From the NCBI GenBank assembly GCA_013398175.1, contig VZRZ01002176.1, positions 398,740-462,739 of the forward strand: 64,000 nt of DNA. Direction: 5' to 3'. A program made the position numbers and the translations under genes. Of the stretch, positions 38,719 through 52,790 are shown in pieces. This DNA is from Climacteris rufus. Lineage: Eukaryota; Chordata; Aves; Passeriformes; Climacteridae. The notes beneath the pieces were generated by a model that searched no databases, was not told the DNA's origin, and was given only the letters and a program-made list of their open reading frames with translations. Position 1 is the first letter of the stretch. The number at the start of each line of letters is the position of its first letter.

Positions 38719-41700
38719 TACTATAGTCTTACCTCTATCATCCAGCCAAGGATTCCTCAGGAAATACCCTCCTATATGAGACATGATTTAAATTTCTATT
38801 ATAATATAGATTGGTCAAAAAATACTTCAGATTGTTGTAAATACTAAAGCCTTTTAAGAATTTTCAACAGATAATTGCTGAAATTGAATATGTAAAAATT
38901 CTTTTTAACCAGAGCAACTCCTCAATCCTGCCCTTTTGTGTGCCGTATGCAGAACACTTATACAATATCCAGCCTTACAGTTCCCTCAATCTCTTCCATT
39001 TTAAAAACAGGACATAATTAAAAATGTAGTGGTTAAAAAAGCCCCGATTTCCAGTGTTAACATTTTCAATCAGGATATGCAGATAAACCTAGAAACAATC
39101 TACAACTAAGTTTAAAAAGAAACCCAACTGAAGAAGCATTACTTTGAGCACTCAGGCATTAGGTTCCCTGGCAAGCTACAGACGCCTCACCCACCCATTC
39201 TTTTGGCAGTAGTAGGATGCCACAGGGCAACCTATGTGGGAGACATGGCAGACATCACTGTATAGCCTGCCAGAGCCTCACACATTTATCTGGAGAAAAA
39301 CTGTGGAAGTACTGCATATGCTGACAATTTGGAATGCTCTGATTTGCATTACGCTGTGTTTTGCAATTTACCTGACCAAACCAGCGTTGCAGTTCTCACA
39401 ACACAGAAAGATTAGGTATTTCTTTAACTCAGACAGAAATGATTTCCAGACAAATCACAGGTAATTTATTTTTTATTGCAGTAAGATTTGCCTACAAGTC
39501 AGAGTATAATTAATCGTTCACATGGACACTCAATCACATAATATAATGCACTCCAGTTAATTAAAAGAGCCAATATATTAGGCAGCTACTTAGGTATTTT
39601 TGGTCTCAAAGCGAATTTTAGGCTGCTAGAAGAAAATCTGCTTTGCATGCAACTGCTTTTACAATGAAGTTTAACAAGTGACTTCCACAAGGAACCCACA
39701 TTATATCAAAGCCTTCTTAGTATATATACACAAAAAAAAAGGTATGAAGAGCATCATGCCTATTTCTTCATTTACAGAAATTTAATTTAGCCTCTAGAAG
39801 TATTTGCTATCATGAAATATGACTTCTTCCAGTTAAATGAAAATTATATACTTTGAGTTATTTCTTTACAAGCAAAAAAATATTAATATAGCAAAACTCC
39901 TGCTTACTTTTGCCTCTAAGCTTCAAATCACTATACCTTTCAACTTTCAGTTGTCAAAGAGGTAAAGCAATAGAGCAGCACCACAACCACCCCAAAAAAA
40001 TTAAGTAACTAACTCAAGTTGATACCTTCAGGAAACTTCTTCAGGCTCCAAAGCTTACTATTGTTGAATTTTCTAAAGTAGTTGGTAAGAGGCAATTTTT
40101 CATGCATGGTCAGCATTAAAGTCTGATGAGCACTCAGAAAAAGGCTGAGAACAAAAGCTGGAATTTACCACCCATTTAGGTCAGACACACCAGCGCCTCA
40201 GTAAGCAAATACACCAAGTCTGCCATGGTTAGAATCTCTAACTCAGTAACGCTCACGTTTGGGACTCATGCACTGAAAACGTAATTCTGCCACTTGTCAA
40301 TTAATAGATGTAAATTCTGAACAAAACAAAACAACACAAAAATCCACTCCAGCAATCTCATCCACAAAATTAGGCTATCAAGATTCTCTTAAGAAGAAAA
40401 GTGAGTTTTGATCATTGGTTTGCTTGTTAACTTTTTAACTTTGTGCCCCTGATATCTCCAAGCTGCTTCCTATCTTGAAAGCACTGATGGCAGTGTCCCT
40501 CACTATACACATTTTATACAGATATTTAATACAGGTTATCTGTAAATTCCCAGAAACTGACAGTTGTCACTTTTACAGGAGTCTTCAGTTTCACAACTAA
40601 GTCTGAAATGTAATGCTGTTTTGCAAAAAGTCTCTAGGGACTTCAGGATAAGACAAATACATTTATATAAAGAAGACTTACAAAAGCCTGCCTAATTGAG
40701 TCCACTTCACCTGCTGAGCAAGAATGTGGTCCCAGACAACCCACAACTACAGTAAATGTATCTTCTGGCAGCCTAGAAGTGGGTCCCCTTCCAAATTAAT
40801 TATCAATATCAATGATATTGATAATTAATTATCACAATGGCAAACATGGTCACCTGAATCACCACTAGCCATAGGGACATTACAGCATCATCCTGAGATG
40901 ACAACAAATCCACGTGGATCCACTGTATTCAGCATTTCCACTCATGAACTACAACTCCTGGATTCTCAGCAAACAAGAATTTTAGTCTGAAATCCAAGGG
41001 CAATGAAGTTTACTATCACTTTAACAGCAGTGCTACTTTAGGACAGCACTAAAGAGCTATGAACAATTTGGAATATAATATAAAATTATAACCAGTTCCA
41101 GTATGAAGTATACTGTATTGCAGAAACTGAGAAATATCTTTCCATGACATTATCTGCATTAAAAGGTATAGCAGGCACATTTAATCATCTCAGAACTCGT
41201 TGTCAGGGCAAGCCCAAGACTGGCATCCAAGTAATGCGTCAGGTACAACGAATATTAATGATAAATTCTCTTCAAATGGTTGTACTATAGAATAAGTAGA
41301 AAAGAGTCTTACAGGTGAACACTTCATACCTTCAAAAATATTAGATCAAATTTGACAAGTGAAATCATTAGCAGTAAAAAGGCTTCTATTGCCATAACAC
41401 AACCATCTTTATTCCAGTATTAGACTGGTTACTCCACATGGACATGTTTTTGAGAAACTGAAGGCTTTCATGGTAGTTAACATATTTATTTGATTTATAA
41501 AGAATTTGTTTAAGGTCTTTTTCCAGAATACTGTTTTCTACACAGTGGATTGACTGGTTTGGCTAGTTCCTCCAATTCCAACAGCAAACTAGAGCAGTAT
41601 CATAGGTCAAGCACTGCATTTCTCAAATTACCTTAGCTTTAAGTTTTGTACACATTATTGAAACAGTAAAGCTTTTCAAGGTTCCTTCAATGCTTTAGCC

Positions 41701-44700
41701 TATTTCTAACATCCCAATAAGCAAATGAATCAAAAGGGAGCTTATTTTAAAGAAAAGCTATCAGATGAGATGCATGGTATCACTTATTATGAATGCATTT
41801 TCAAAAGCAAATCGCAAAGACACTTTTAAGCAGAGCTGATATTTAGTTTTGCTCTATTCTGTTAAGAGGCACCAGTCATGTGACTGAGTAACACCATTCA
41901 CTTGAAAGTTTAGGGACAGGGCAGCACAAATTCAAGGCTTCCCAGCAGTACTGACAAAGTTAGCTTTTCCCAGTTAAATTCACTTTTGCTGCAGCAACAC
42001 TACCAGCTCCAACTTTCATCTTTTTTTCCAGAGCTTAGGAGTCCCAGTGACATCCCCAGCCTCACTACTGTGACTGTGCTCTTGACTTCTCTCTGTCCGA
42101 ATCACCAAACTTTGACAGCCTCCCAGAAATCGGACCACCATCACCCAGAACAGAAACAGAGCTATGGGCACTGCAGGAATTAAGCTTTGCTCTAGCTTGC
42201 CTCTGCTTTTCACAACAGAGACCTATTGCAACGACATGCAGTTGTCTTACCCTCCCTCACCATAATAAATGGCAGGACAGGACAGAGCAGGAGGCAGAGG
42301 AAAAGGCTGCAGACCACGCTCAGTATCAGCACTCTGAGCCATTCATGCAGCCTTTGTGCCAAAGCAGACAAAACAGAGCCTCCACCCAGATAATCTCATC
42401 CTTTGGTTTCAGACTGAGGTTTTGCTGCCCTTATCAGCCCCACCACCTACAGATCAATTCAGGGACAAAAACTGTTAAGCAAAGCATGTAACAAAGGCAA
42501 ATTTTGTTTATACCTCCTCCTTCCAAAAACATTAAAACTATGACTTTGCCCCCAACGTTAACTTTTGGTTAAAAAATCCCAGCTGTTTGGCAAACTTTTG
42601 TATAATCATTCCAATCAGCCCCCACAGGGGTTTAAATTAAACATTTCAGTTAAACTTAATTCTGTGGGGGAGTGAGGGTGGACAGAGGAAGAAAACAGGC
42701 TACTACTACTGAAACAAAACAAGAAATTAGTTTGTTTCCAGCTACTGCTAAATTCACTGTGAATTATTTCACTTGAACCTCCTGAAGTGCCTCAGGAGAC
42801 ATTCTTCTGCATTAAGCTTGCAATTACACTACAAAGCTATACTATAAATTCTTCATCCCTTTACAGCTGTCCCTTTCTTTACAGCTACACTTAACTGTTG
42901 CCATCAGCTACTTGCATTTTACACTCAGGGCATACATATATATTTCAAAAACTATTGTATGACAACTGCATTTTCCCTTCAACATTTCTCTTGATATCTG
43001 CAATGTCTACAACTTGCCAGTTCTTCTCAGCCATAAGCTCATTTTTTAAGTGTTTAAAAACTGTTCTCCACTATTCTCCACAATGTGTCAGTCATTAAGA
43101 GCTTTGCAGCTTAGCCAGAACTATGTCATAGGCATAAAGTATTTTCAGTAACAATTTCAAAAGAGTTATTTTGTGTCTTAGTAAAGCAATAAGCATTGTT
43201 ACCCTCACTGAGGAATACCAAACACGTGCATGATTGAATTGGCAGATAAGATGCACCATTTTTAAAATTATGGTATCCATCCAGTTAAATCTTGCCCTAT
43301 TTGGTACTCCTAACAAAAAAATCATTTACAATGCTCTTTCATTCAACTTTTCATTGCAGTGCACATCAAGTGTGCCTGTTCCTAACCCAGTTATTTTTTA
43401 ACAAATTGAATGAACAGCAGTTTCATACCTGAAAGAAGAATGTTAGGCACCACCTAGTAAGGCTACAATTGCTCGCTACAATTTTGGTTTAATATGGGTC
43501 TCCTCAGGTGATATCTAAAATGAACTATTTCACGTATGTGTATAGGGAAAAGCCACTTAAACAGCCAATGTTCATAAACAAGGGACAATCTCTCCGTCGG
43601 ACTTGGGAAGTTAGTTTAAGCAGTGGTCTCTTAATGTGGTAGGGGAAAGAGGGAACACAGAAATGCATACAGTGACAAAAGTTTCCTAAATGAAGAACTG
43701 CTGCCAAAAGAATGATAACAAGTAATCAAAGGTTTCTGTTTGTTTTCATGCTATACAGACAATACAGACTGAGTCTGGCAAATCAACAATAACAATTTTC
43801 TGCTCATTAATACCATCTCAATGAATGAGCTATATGATACAATTAAGGCAAATAGTAACAACACTGTAATATTTTTTCTTGCCTATGGTTACAATCTCTT
43901 GTGAAATAACAAGTCGTCAGAAATGAGATTCAGGATCCTCGACTCAGGATAGATACCTAGAGGTAAAGACCAGTCTTTACAAGTTGTGATATTGGCTTTA
44001 GGAATCCACTTTTTGAATCTCTGTAAAGAGAAATCTAGTCTTGCAAAGTGTCTTCAGGAAACAGCTTAGACACATTTGTGATGTCATGAACTCAATTTCA
44101 GATTTCATGTTAATTAAAAAAAAAAACAACCCTCTATCTTCATGACAAAGTCTCTTTCCATACATTGATTCTAAAGAGATACAAACCCTTCACATGTGGC
44201 AGATACAAGCAAACTCTGGAAGACTGCAGCTATTTCAACAGTCCTTTTATTGGCAGCACCCGAGTTTGCCCTTGAAGAAAAAAAGATTTGTTTTGTTAAT
44301 CTAATTCCTTTGCATTACAGAGAGTAGCTTCTATATGCACGGCAACCAAAGTTTTCACTCTTTGCGCTTCAGCTTTCCTTGTTACAGACAGAAAAAGCTA
44401 CATTTGAGATCAAACCACAGGCCACCAGATGTGTGACAAAACTGAGCTAACAGCACCAACAATTTGTAAGGCATTTCACACAATCACATAAGTGAATAGG
44501 AAATTTACATGCCATAAAAACAGACCACAATATATACCTTATGTGAAGTTAAAAAGAATGTGAGTAGATAAGCTTCCATTTTTTTGTTAAGATGCTAACT
44601 TAAAATTCCCATAGTGTTAGAAAAAAACTGTCTGTCTTGGAAAAAATCTTTCTGGAAAAAAATCACATTTTAACCAAAACCCAAATGTATAACTTAACTG

Positions 44701-47097
44701 TCCCATAAAAGCAGTTTACAATCCAAAAATTATTCAAAATATTCCTTAAACATTCCTCTCCCATCTGCTAAAAACGTATTTTAATATTAAACGGGAATAT
44801 CCTAGATTTTAATATGTAAGCTTTACACATTTCAAAGCAAGTTTTAAATACATTCAAAGTTGCTTGAAGATGAAAGATGGAAGGACATGAAATTCCATGA
44901 TATGCTACTCTCCATACTCATTCCACAGAATAATGATTAGATGAATTTGTAGACAGAATGTTCCTGTAAAATTTCAGAACTGTATTCTATTCAAATTATT
45001 TAGAAGACCAAGAAGTTGACATAACCCTCAAACTCCATTAAAGTAACACTTCAGCTACCTTATTGAGCATGTTTATATTAACAATTTGGGTATCTGAAAA
45101 AAATGAGCACTAAAGGTACCAAATTCTTCTTGAAAACCACAGGATAGCTGAACATCCAGTCTTTCACTCAGAATCTTTCCCATATAAGAGCATCTAGTCT
45201 CCTCATTTCCCTCTCTTCACCCTTCAGTTTTACTTCATTTAAAAATCTAAGTTATTTCAGCAGCATGGTCATCATTCTCAAAGAAAGTCTTCACAGAAAA
45301 CATAACTATGCTCAGCTACTTTTTCCCCTTAAATGGGGAAGCCTCTGTCACCTCAAGTACCACAGTTAGCAATACAGGTCTGAGCACTGACTGAGGACTG
45401 AAGTTCACAACACTGTGTTTGGCCCCAGCAGAACTTTTAAAAAAGATGTAGCCAATAACTTGGCATTTGATGAGCAAGAAAAGACTGTGTCCACAATTTC
45501 TGGAATGCCTGTGTGGGCAATGCCATTTGTAATTCTGGGGGTTGGTGCACTCAAACAATGGTTTGTTGGAGATCTTTCAGACACAATTAGACTGCAGACC
45601 ATCAGTTCCATCACAACAAGCCTGGACTGTCCTCAAATTTAGAGAGGATATTTATGCACAGGATATTTAACTAGGAGGCAGAGGAGGTTAACAGAAGCAT
45701 GACAATAGCCTTGCCTTCTCCATTTCTCCCCTACCCTCTCTTTCCCCAGTGCATTAGGGAAGAGAAAGGAGCCAAGGAGACCAAACAGTACCCATCCCCA
45801 TAGAGCTTTCTGTCCTGCTGAAGAGACTGGGATTTATAATCAAAACTGTCTGGGACACAGACTGCTGCTAGTGTTGCCTCCAATGCTGGCAGACTGCTAA
45901 AGTTACAAAGAGAAAAATGTGCCAAAATATGTACTCTTGCTTGCCAAGCATATAATCCTGATGCATACTTCCGATAGGAAAAGGATTTAATAAATATGAG
46001 ACAATTTCCTTTTCCCTTTACTTAGAAATGATCTTCTTTCCCACATGCTTAAGGCCAGAGAAAGAGAAACAGCACAGCTTCCACATTTAAAAGAAGCTTG
46101 GTTACTGGAATACTTGGGTTCATTTGACCAAGCATATTCTTTATTTTCTTAGCAACTCAGATGACAATCACCAGGACATCTAAAAGAGTCTCTGTCTCCT
46201 GTTACTCATGAAACACTTAAAAACATGTTGGAGGGCTGGATTTGCTGATAGATGTGGCCCCAGCTGTTGCTGGGCTCACTCTACAGTGTGCTGTACTAGT
46301 AGGTTCTCCCCTGGTCAGAAACAAAAAGGGAATACCTGTGAAGGATTAGGGTTATACACAAATCACGGCATGCCCTTGGTTAAAACTAGCACAAGGGAAG
46401 TTTGCTACAAACTTTCCATGTCAGAAAGTTTAATTAGATACATATAAATTGAGGGATAGCTTCAGTTGCTCAAACAGGCTCAAGTAAGTACAAAAGCGAA
46501 ATTTGTGGGGCAGCAATAAAGTAACAGACAACAGTACAGGGCTGAGGCACTCAAACTTAAGTTCATTACTATGGCATGTCAGTGTTCAGTAATTTAGTAT
46601 ATTACCATGAGTGATATTTGTAAAATACTACACACACAAAGGCTAGATTTTCAAAAGAGTCCTCATCAAGGAAAAACTAAAGGTAGCTAACAATACACTC
46701 AAAAGATCTCCTGAAAAAACAACGTGAAGGAGGTATTAACAATTATGTTAAAACCCTGTGTCAAAAATAATGTATTTAATAAAACTCTTACTTTCATAAT
46801 AAGGTTTTCAAAGAAGAAACAGTTGTCATTTAAATCTAACAGAGGAGAGTTTCCATGTACTGAGAGATACCCAGCAAATTACTGAAGTGTTACTAAGGCA
46901 ACAATCATGACTGTATTTTCCCTAACTTGCAACATCCTTCTGCTAGTTAACATCTTTTCCTATTTGCAAAAACGGAGGAAATGCGACCTTTCACTCATGA
47001 CAAGTTGTCAGAGATTTCAGTTGCTAAATAAGATATATTCAGCACAGTGAACATAAATGCTTAAGTGAGGATATAGCAAAGCAGTTAACATGGGGTT
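38719..47097 (-). other. EPB41L2: EPB41L2 first intron, middle part, no recognised genes
   Basis: AT-rich intron. The notable structure is the perfect AT-rich palindrome at 40794-40830. A stretch at 45316-45642 is open on both strands for 70-80 codons and slightly GC-richer, but I recognise no family in it. About 42180-42450 is a moderately GC-richer patch without identifiable features. I see nothing in the rest. Confidence 0.75.
40794..40830. repeat. Perfect AT-rich palindrome, 18-bp arms, 1-nt centre
   Basis: The left arm AATTAATTATCAATATCA (40794-40811) is exactly repeated in inverted orientation at 40813-40830, with a single A between. It could form a cruciform or a hairpin in RNA. Confidence 0.95.
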
Positions 47098-47415
47098 TGG
47101 AACAGGGGTTGTCAGCGAGGTGAGTGTGCCTCCCAAATAACAACCAACAGGACAAGAGGAAAACAGCCTCAAGCTGCACCAGGTTCCGAGTGGATAGAAG
47201 GCATAATCTCTTCACTGAAAGGGTGGCCAGGCACTGAAACAGGCTGCCCAAGGAAGCGATTGTCAACATCTCTAGAGGTATTTAAAAGACTTGTTAGAGG
47301 TGCTTGAGGGAACAGTTTAGTGGTGAACTTGGCAGTCTCAACCTAACAGTTGGATTCAATTCAATTCAGTTCTTACAGGTCTTTTCCAACCCCAACAATT
47401 ACATGCTTCTGTGAA
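47098..47415 (+). mobile_element. CR1 LINE fragment, 3' end
   Basis: A short copy with GGTTGTCAGCGAGGTG, CAACAGGACAAGAGGAAAAC, AGCCTCAAGCTGCACCAGG, CTTCACTGAAAGGGTGGCC, AACAGGCTGCCCAAGGAAGC and GAGGTATTTAAAAGAC, ending in CAGGTCTTTTCCAACCCCAA and a degenerate tail at ATGCTTCTGTG. The variant wording (TATTTAAAAGAC-type) shows a different CR1 subfamily from the copies at 1630 and 48260. Antisense to EPB41L2. Confidence 0.9.
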
Positions 47416-48259
47416 CAACAGAGTTTATATAGCAGCAAAAGTTTGCCTGACAGCAAAAGGCAGTCTACAAACATTTTTTTTTACCAAGAGTATTACCCAT
47501 TCTTAAAAGCAAAAAGCAGACAAAAGGGCTAAAGATTTCAGAAAACCAACTATTAACTTAATCAAACTGAGAACAAGAAATACCAGCCATCCTCAGATGT
47601 GTTAGGAACAGGATAACAAACATTATTTTGAATTCCAACAAGAAAGCTGTTTGAAACATTACAGCTGTTGGCCTGGTTTAGTACAGATATAAATGTATGC
47701 AATCATACTGCCTGTTCATCTGTTTGTTGTCCTCCTCTGGTAATGTTTACGTTCAGTGGTCAATTTTAACCAAGTTTATCAATGGCCCAGAGGTCTCACT
47801 AATATTTAATTTCGACAGGACACACAAACCCAGTTTGGCAGGAAAGAAATTCCAATTAGTGAAGAGTGTCTAGTATAAACCCAAAAGTAACCTATTCTAG
47901 TTGCCTTACTAGCTTTACAGTCAGCACCTACCAGCCACACAAAATAAATAGTTATCTAGTTATAATTTGGATGGTTCTGCATCAAGTATATTTAGAGAAT
48001 AATGTAAGGAAACAACAAAAAAGGAGGTACTGATAAGACCAACATCTATTAGTGACAGGGGAAAAAGCTAATATTTATAAGCATGAAAAAGTCATGGAAG
48101 ATCACATCTCATGAGTTCTTCCATTAGAACATAGTATAAGATACTGAAAGATCTGATGCTTTCAGGTAAAGCTGAAATGAATTCTGAGGAGGATTACAAA
48201 AAGATCAACAACATATTTGTTACCACTAGGCTAAGAGAGGCTAGTATTTCAGTATTCAC

Positions 48260-48510
48260 TGCAATGATTTGGGTTGGGAGGGACCTAAAAGGACACCTAA
48301 TTTCAAACCCCTGCCATGGGCAGGGGCACCTCCCACTAGACCACATCACTCAGGGCTCTATCCAACCTGGCCTTGAACACTTCCAGGGATGGGGCACCCA
48401 CATCTTTGAGCAAAAGCCACCTGTTACACCACACTCATAGTAAAGTTCTTCCTAACATCTAATCTGTACCTATCCTCTTTCAGTTCAAAGTTATTATTCC
48501 CATATTACTA
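48260..48510 (-). mobile_element. CR1 LINE fragment, 3' end
   Basis: Reversed CR1 3' region: GATTTGGGTTGGGAGGGACC, CCCCTGCCATGGGCAGGGGC, CCACTAGACCACATCACTCA, CTTGAACACTTCCAGGGATG, GGGGCACCC, then AAAGTTCTTCCTAACATCTA and CTCTTTCAGTTCAAAGTTAT. It lies in sense orientation relative to EPB41L2, without coding remains. It resembles the 3' part of the copy at 1630. Confidence 0.9.
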
Positions 48511-51500
48511 TTTCTAACTATTACTGAAAATTGTATAGTGGAGCATAAAGAGCATGAAGGGAGGAAAAAGAAGAAAGAACATAAGTGGAACAATATTTCA
48601 AATACATGATAAAATTACTATTACCTAAAAATTATACTGCTCATATCTTGCTTTTACCACACTATTACCATGTTAATTAGAAAGCTTTTGAAATAAGTTA
48701 GCAGAAGAAAATCTAGCAATATAAGCCAATTTCAGTTGATAGTAGATAGATGGGCTCTCTAAATCCAGTTTATTCAGCATGCAGGATTCATCAGTTTTGC
48801 GTTCTGGGTTTCTTCCATCTCCTCCCCATTCACCACCATTATATCCAGAATGCAAATTAATTTGTGCTTTTAACCCAAAGAATCTGCAACTCAAGCATGT
48901 GAGCAGTTATCTGACAATGAAAGCACAGATAGAGCTGCAAAGCTGTGCCTACTGCAGGCATATGAACTAATAATGCAAAGAGGATGATGTAGACTAACAA
49001 AGAAAATCTGTCTTCTGAATTGCTAGTTTGACCATTTTGGTCAAATATTCATGCTGGTTTTGCAAGTATTCAAACTGAGTCTGCTCACACTTGCTATCAA
49101 TGCACCTTATTACAAAACTTTAGACAGTAACCCTGAAATTTTGGCAGCAGCAATTCCTCAGGTTACAAATAACTCATGACATCATTTCTGTAGAGCTGTC
49201 ACAAAGGGAGAGAATTTGTGGCAGTTTACTGGGCATAGTGACCTCTTAAGCCTGGAAGCAAAGAACACATTCACTGCACATGGAAACAGGAGAATCATGT
49301 CCTAAATCAAAAGGTTACCTTTAGTCACAGCTAGGTAGTCCATCTACTTCTGATCTGAGCACTAATGGACAGTTTCAAAATGCAATGATGGCTTAGACAG
49401 AAACACCTTCATATATAAACAATATAGAAAGCACTCTGGTGTGACCCAGAGAACTGACTATACCAGGGTCATATATGATTCTTTTAAAGAATATACCAAG
49501 TCAGCAGGCTATGTTAGAAGTATCTATCACAAAATACATCAGTAAAGTTCATTTGCAGGCTTTGTAGAGCTTAAGCTGCTTAATTAAGTTTCTTGACTTG
49601 AGAGAAAATAAAAATATAAATTGAGTTACAATATTCTTCATACTATGGAGAAGAGAAAAAAGTGAAGGGTCTTTGGCACCTTATTACAAGAATTCAGCAG
49701 ATCTGATTTAGAATTCTCAATGGCTCCTCAACCTTTTCTGAAAGGCCAGGACATATCTCACACTTAACAACACTCTAGTCTTCTAATGCTTATGTAAGCT
49801 ACAGAGCAACATAGATAATAGTCATAATACCACCAGAAAGAAAATAATTATTAAACATTCAGAAATCTCTTAATACATCTTTCTCTGTATTTTAGAGATT
49901 AAAGAATCATAATTTTCACTACATTAAATTCCTCTCAGAAAGGTATTTGCCATCTACCTACCTACTGCTTTATTTCAGCACCCTCCATTGTGTGAGCTAC
50001 TGGTAGTGATTTTAGAAAATCACTCTAACTAATCATTTTGATGAAGGAACTTCTTTAACTGAGAAGTCAGTTTAAAAATACGGTATTACTGTAGGCAATG
50101 GTAGTACCATAATCAGAGGAGATTAATTCCACTAATTAAAGAATGTATAAGAAAAACAGGAGGATTAAGTCAACAGCAACAATCAGTGAAGATGTTTTTA
50201 GAACTATTTTAACTTTATAGACCAAGTTAAACATTTAAGCCAAAATACCCCTACATTAAGAGGAAATAAAAACCATCCACAGGAAACAAATCAGTATTTT
50301 ACTGATCATACGCTGACTCAAATGTCATGCCAGCACAAACCAACAGTAATGTCACCTCTTTGCATTACTTCAGACTGCAAGTCTGATTACTTTTCACTTT
50401 CTCTACTTTACGCTCTTCAGTAACTAGCTCCTAGTCAGACTTTTGAACGTCACCACTTGCACTATGATGCCTGAAAAACAGCTGCAAAGCCCACTAGCTG
50501 TGAGAGAAAAAGACTACCAGCATTTAACCATTAGGTGAAATAAGTACAAAAAGGTTGCAGAACAAAAAACATGGGTGACCTAGAGAAAAAAAAAAAAAGG
50601 AAAAAAGGCAACTTTATATTCCTCCTTTTCTCTTAGTTCTCACCTGGAAAGTTAAGTCCTCTTTAGCACAGCAATCAGAAATGGAAAATTAGTGGAAGTC
50701 AAAGCCCAGGGTCTTATAACTAGGAACTTCACAAAGTGAAGTGCATTAGCGACTTTTCCCTTGCTATTGTGACTCCCTGTGTAGCACCAAGCTAAGAGTG
50801 TGAAGAGTTTGATCTCTGTTCAGTTCCACAAAACCTCTATGCTAAAATTTGCAAGTATGTTTTGAAGAAGAGCAGAAAAACAACAAAGCATACAAATGAT
50901 TCAAAAAGTAACTACAATCAAATCAGTGGATCAATCTCAAAAATTGAATACAGTACCCTCTCTTGGCTGAAAAGCACTGAATTACCAGTAAAACTCTTTC
51001 AGAATATTTTAGCCCTTTGCAGAATTACTGGCCCTTTGGGGTATCAGCAAACACAGTCCTGTCATGTAAATGACTGCATTTTATTGAAAAGTAAGTGTAG
51101 CCTATGGCAGTGCTTTTCAAGTACAAAGTCAGGTCAGTAAATTGAAAGGTTTTTCAGGCAAAGAAGATATACTTTAATAGCTAACTCCCTTGGTCTAGAG
51201 GGAGTGAAAGGAGCAACCGCTGTTTTCAAAAGGAAAGGTTAGAAGTACTAACTGAATATGGCAGCATATTCAGCTTAGCTTGATTTTACATAAGTGTCTT
51301 TATGTTGCAATCATATTGATGTAAGGCCTGTATTAGATTATCTCATTGCAGCTATAGTTATGTTGCCTGTTTTTAAAAAATGTAGTCTGAGGTGACTGCT
51401 AAAGCCCTGAATGTGATCACTTTCACACAGTGCAACAAGAAGCCTTCCATATTAAAATAGGGTAGCATTTTAGAAATCCAGCAGTGGATCAAGGAATGCT

Positions 51501-52749
51501 CTACTGCTCACATCAGAGACAGAAAGTTCTGCACACCTTCGCAGCATGTCACCATCAGACCACTCTCAACTCACTACTAATGTTTCTTTAGTTATAACTA
51601 GCAGAGCAAAAGCCCTCTTCAATTCTTCAGCAGTACATGATTTGCAAACAACAGCAGTGTTTACTTTAATTCAAGGGGAGACCAAAAAAGAACAGAAGAA
51701 AATGAAATGGGGAGAGGAGGTTATAAAGGGCTTGTTGGGAGCTGAAAGGATGAAGAGGTGAGAAAATACAATGAACCATATTTTTAGAGCATAAACTGAA
51801 ATGAAAAGGAGGGAAAGAAAACAATATTGCTGAAAAAGAAAGCCCAACTTGTATTGCTTAACACAACCTCCATGCAGACTAGATATATTCAGTCTCCTAA
51901 GTGCTTTGTTTCTAAAGGTTTCACAGTAGGAACCAATAGTTCAAAAGTATTGGCCTTGCATGATCCATGGACAGAGTTGCCCACTGACATCACTACTTTA
52001 ATTAGCCCAAATTTACTATTGAAGTAAAAAGAACTATTATCTAGTCAGAGACCAAATTTGCTATTCAAATGTTTGCACATACAAGACAGATGTGATCAAA
52101 GGCAAAAGTCACACTCTAAGCTCTCCAAACCAGACAAAGAAATAATGAATCATAGTCAGAAATGTCTCAAGTATCTCCAGTTCCAATTCACGCCCTCACA
52201 GTGGCACATTTTCCCTCCATGCTATCACAATTTACGTACCATTTCAGACCAATAATGCTCTATAAACATATGTTTAAAGAAAAAAAATCTGTAATTTTAC
52301 TTTATGTTACTGAAAAATGGAAATAATTACAACTTTAAGCTTGCAAAAAATCTAATGGCAGAACTGTCTTTTATAAAAAAGTGCTAATACCCTAATAATA
52401 GCAAACAATTAGACAAATGGTATAGGTGAAATTACCATTACAGCAGATTCTTGCTGTTCTAACAATATTTAATACTCATGGAGCTTTGCTTTGACAGATG
52501 ACAAAGTTGCTATCTATGATTTTGTTTCTCTTTAATTTTATTAAAGACATATACACTGCAAAACTTTCCAACTTTGTTTCTATATGAAAATCAAGCTAAC
52601 TGTTCTGTCCTGCAAAGAAGTTACTCACCTCTCTGCAGCACCAAAAAACTTCAGTAAGAGAATTTCCACACAGCTTTTCAAGTACCAGTTACATACTTGA
52701 ACTATTAAATAATACTATACCTGAACACATCTGGGAAAATAGCTTTTAA
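48511..52749 (-). other. EPB41L2: EPB41L2 first intron between a CR1 fragment and the ERV-L remnant
   Basis: AT-rich intron with an A13 run at 50586-50598. I see no gene, RNA or identifiable mobile element. Confidence 0.75.
50586..50598 (+). repeat. A13 homopolymer
   Basis: Thirteen A, then GGAAAAAAGG; simple sequence. Confidence 0.8.
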
Positions 52750-52790
52750 GAGAAAAACAGCAAGATGGACATTGCCAGATTCCAATGGAT

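Noticed and set aside
38348..38847. Overlapping open frames of 96-144 codons
   Set aside because: They lie in the CR1 fragment at 37954-38718 and read its non-coding 3' region.
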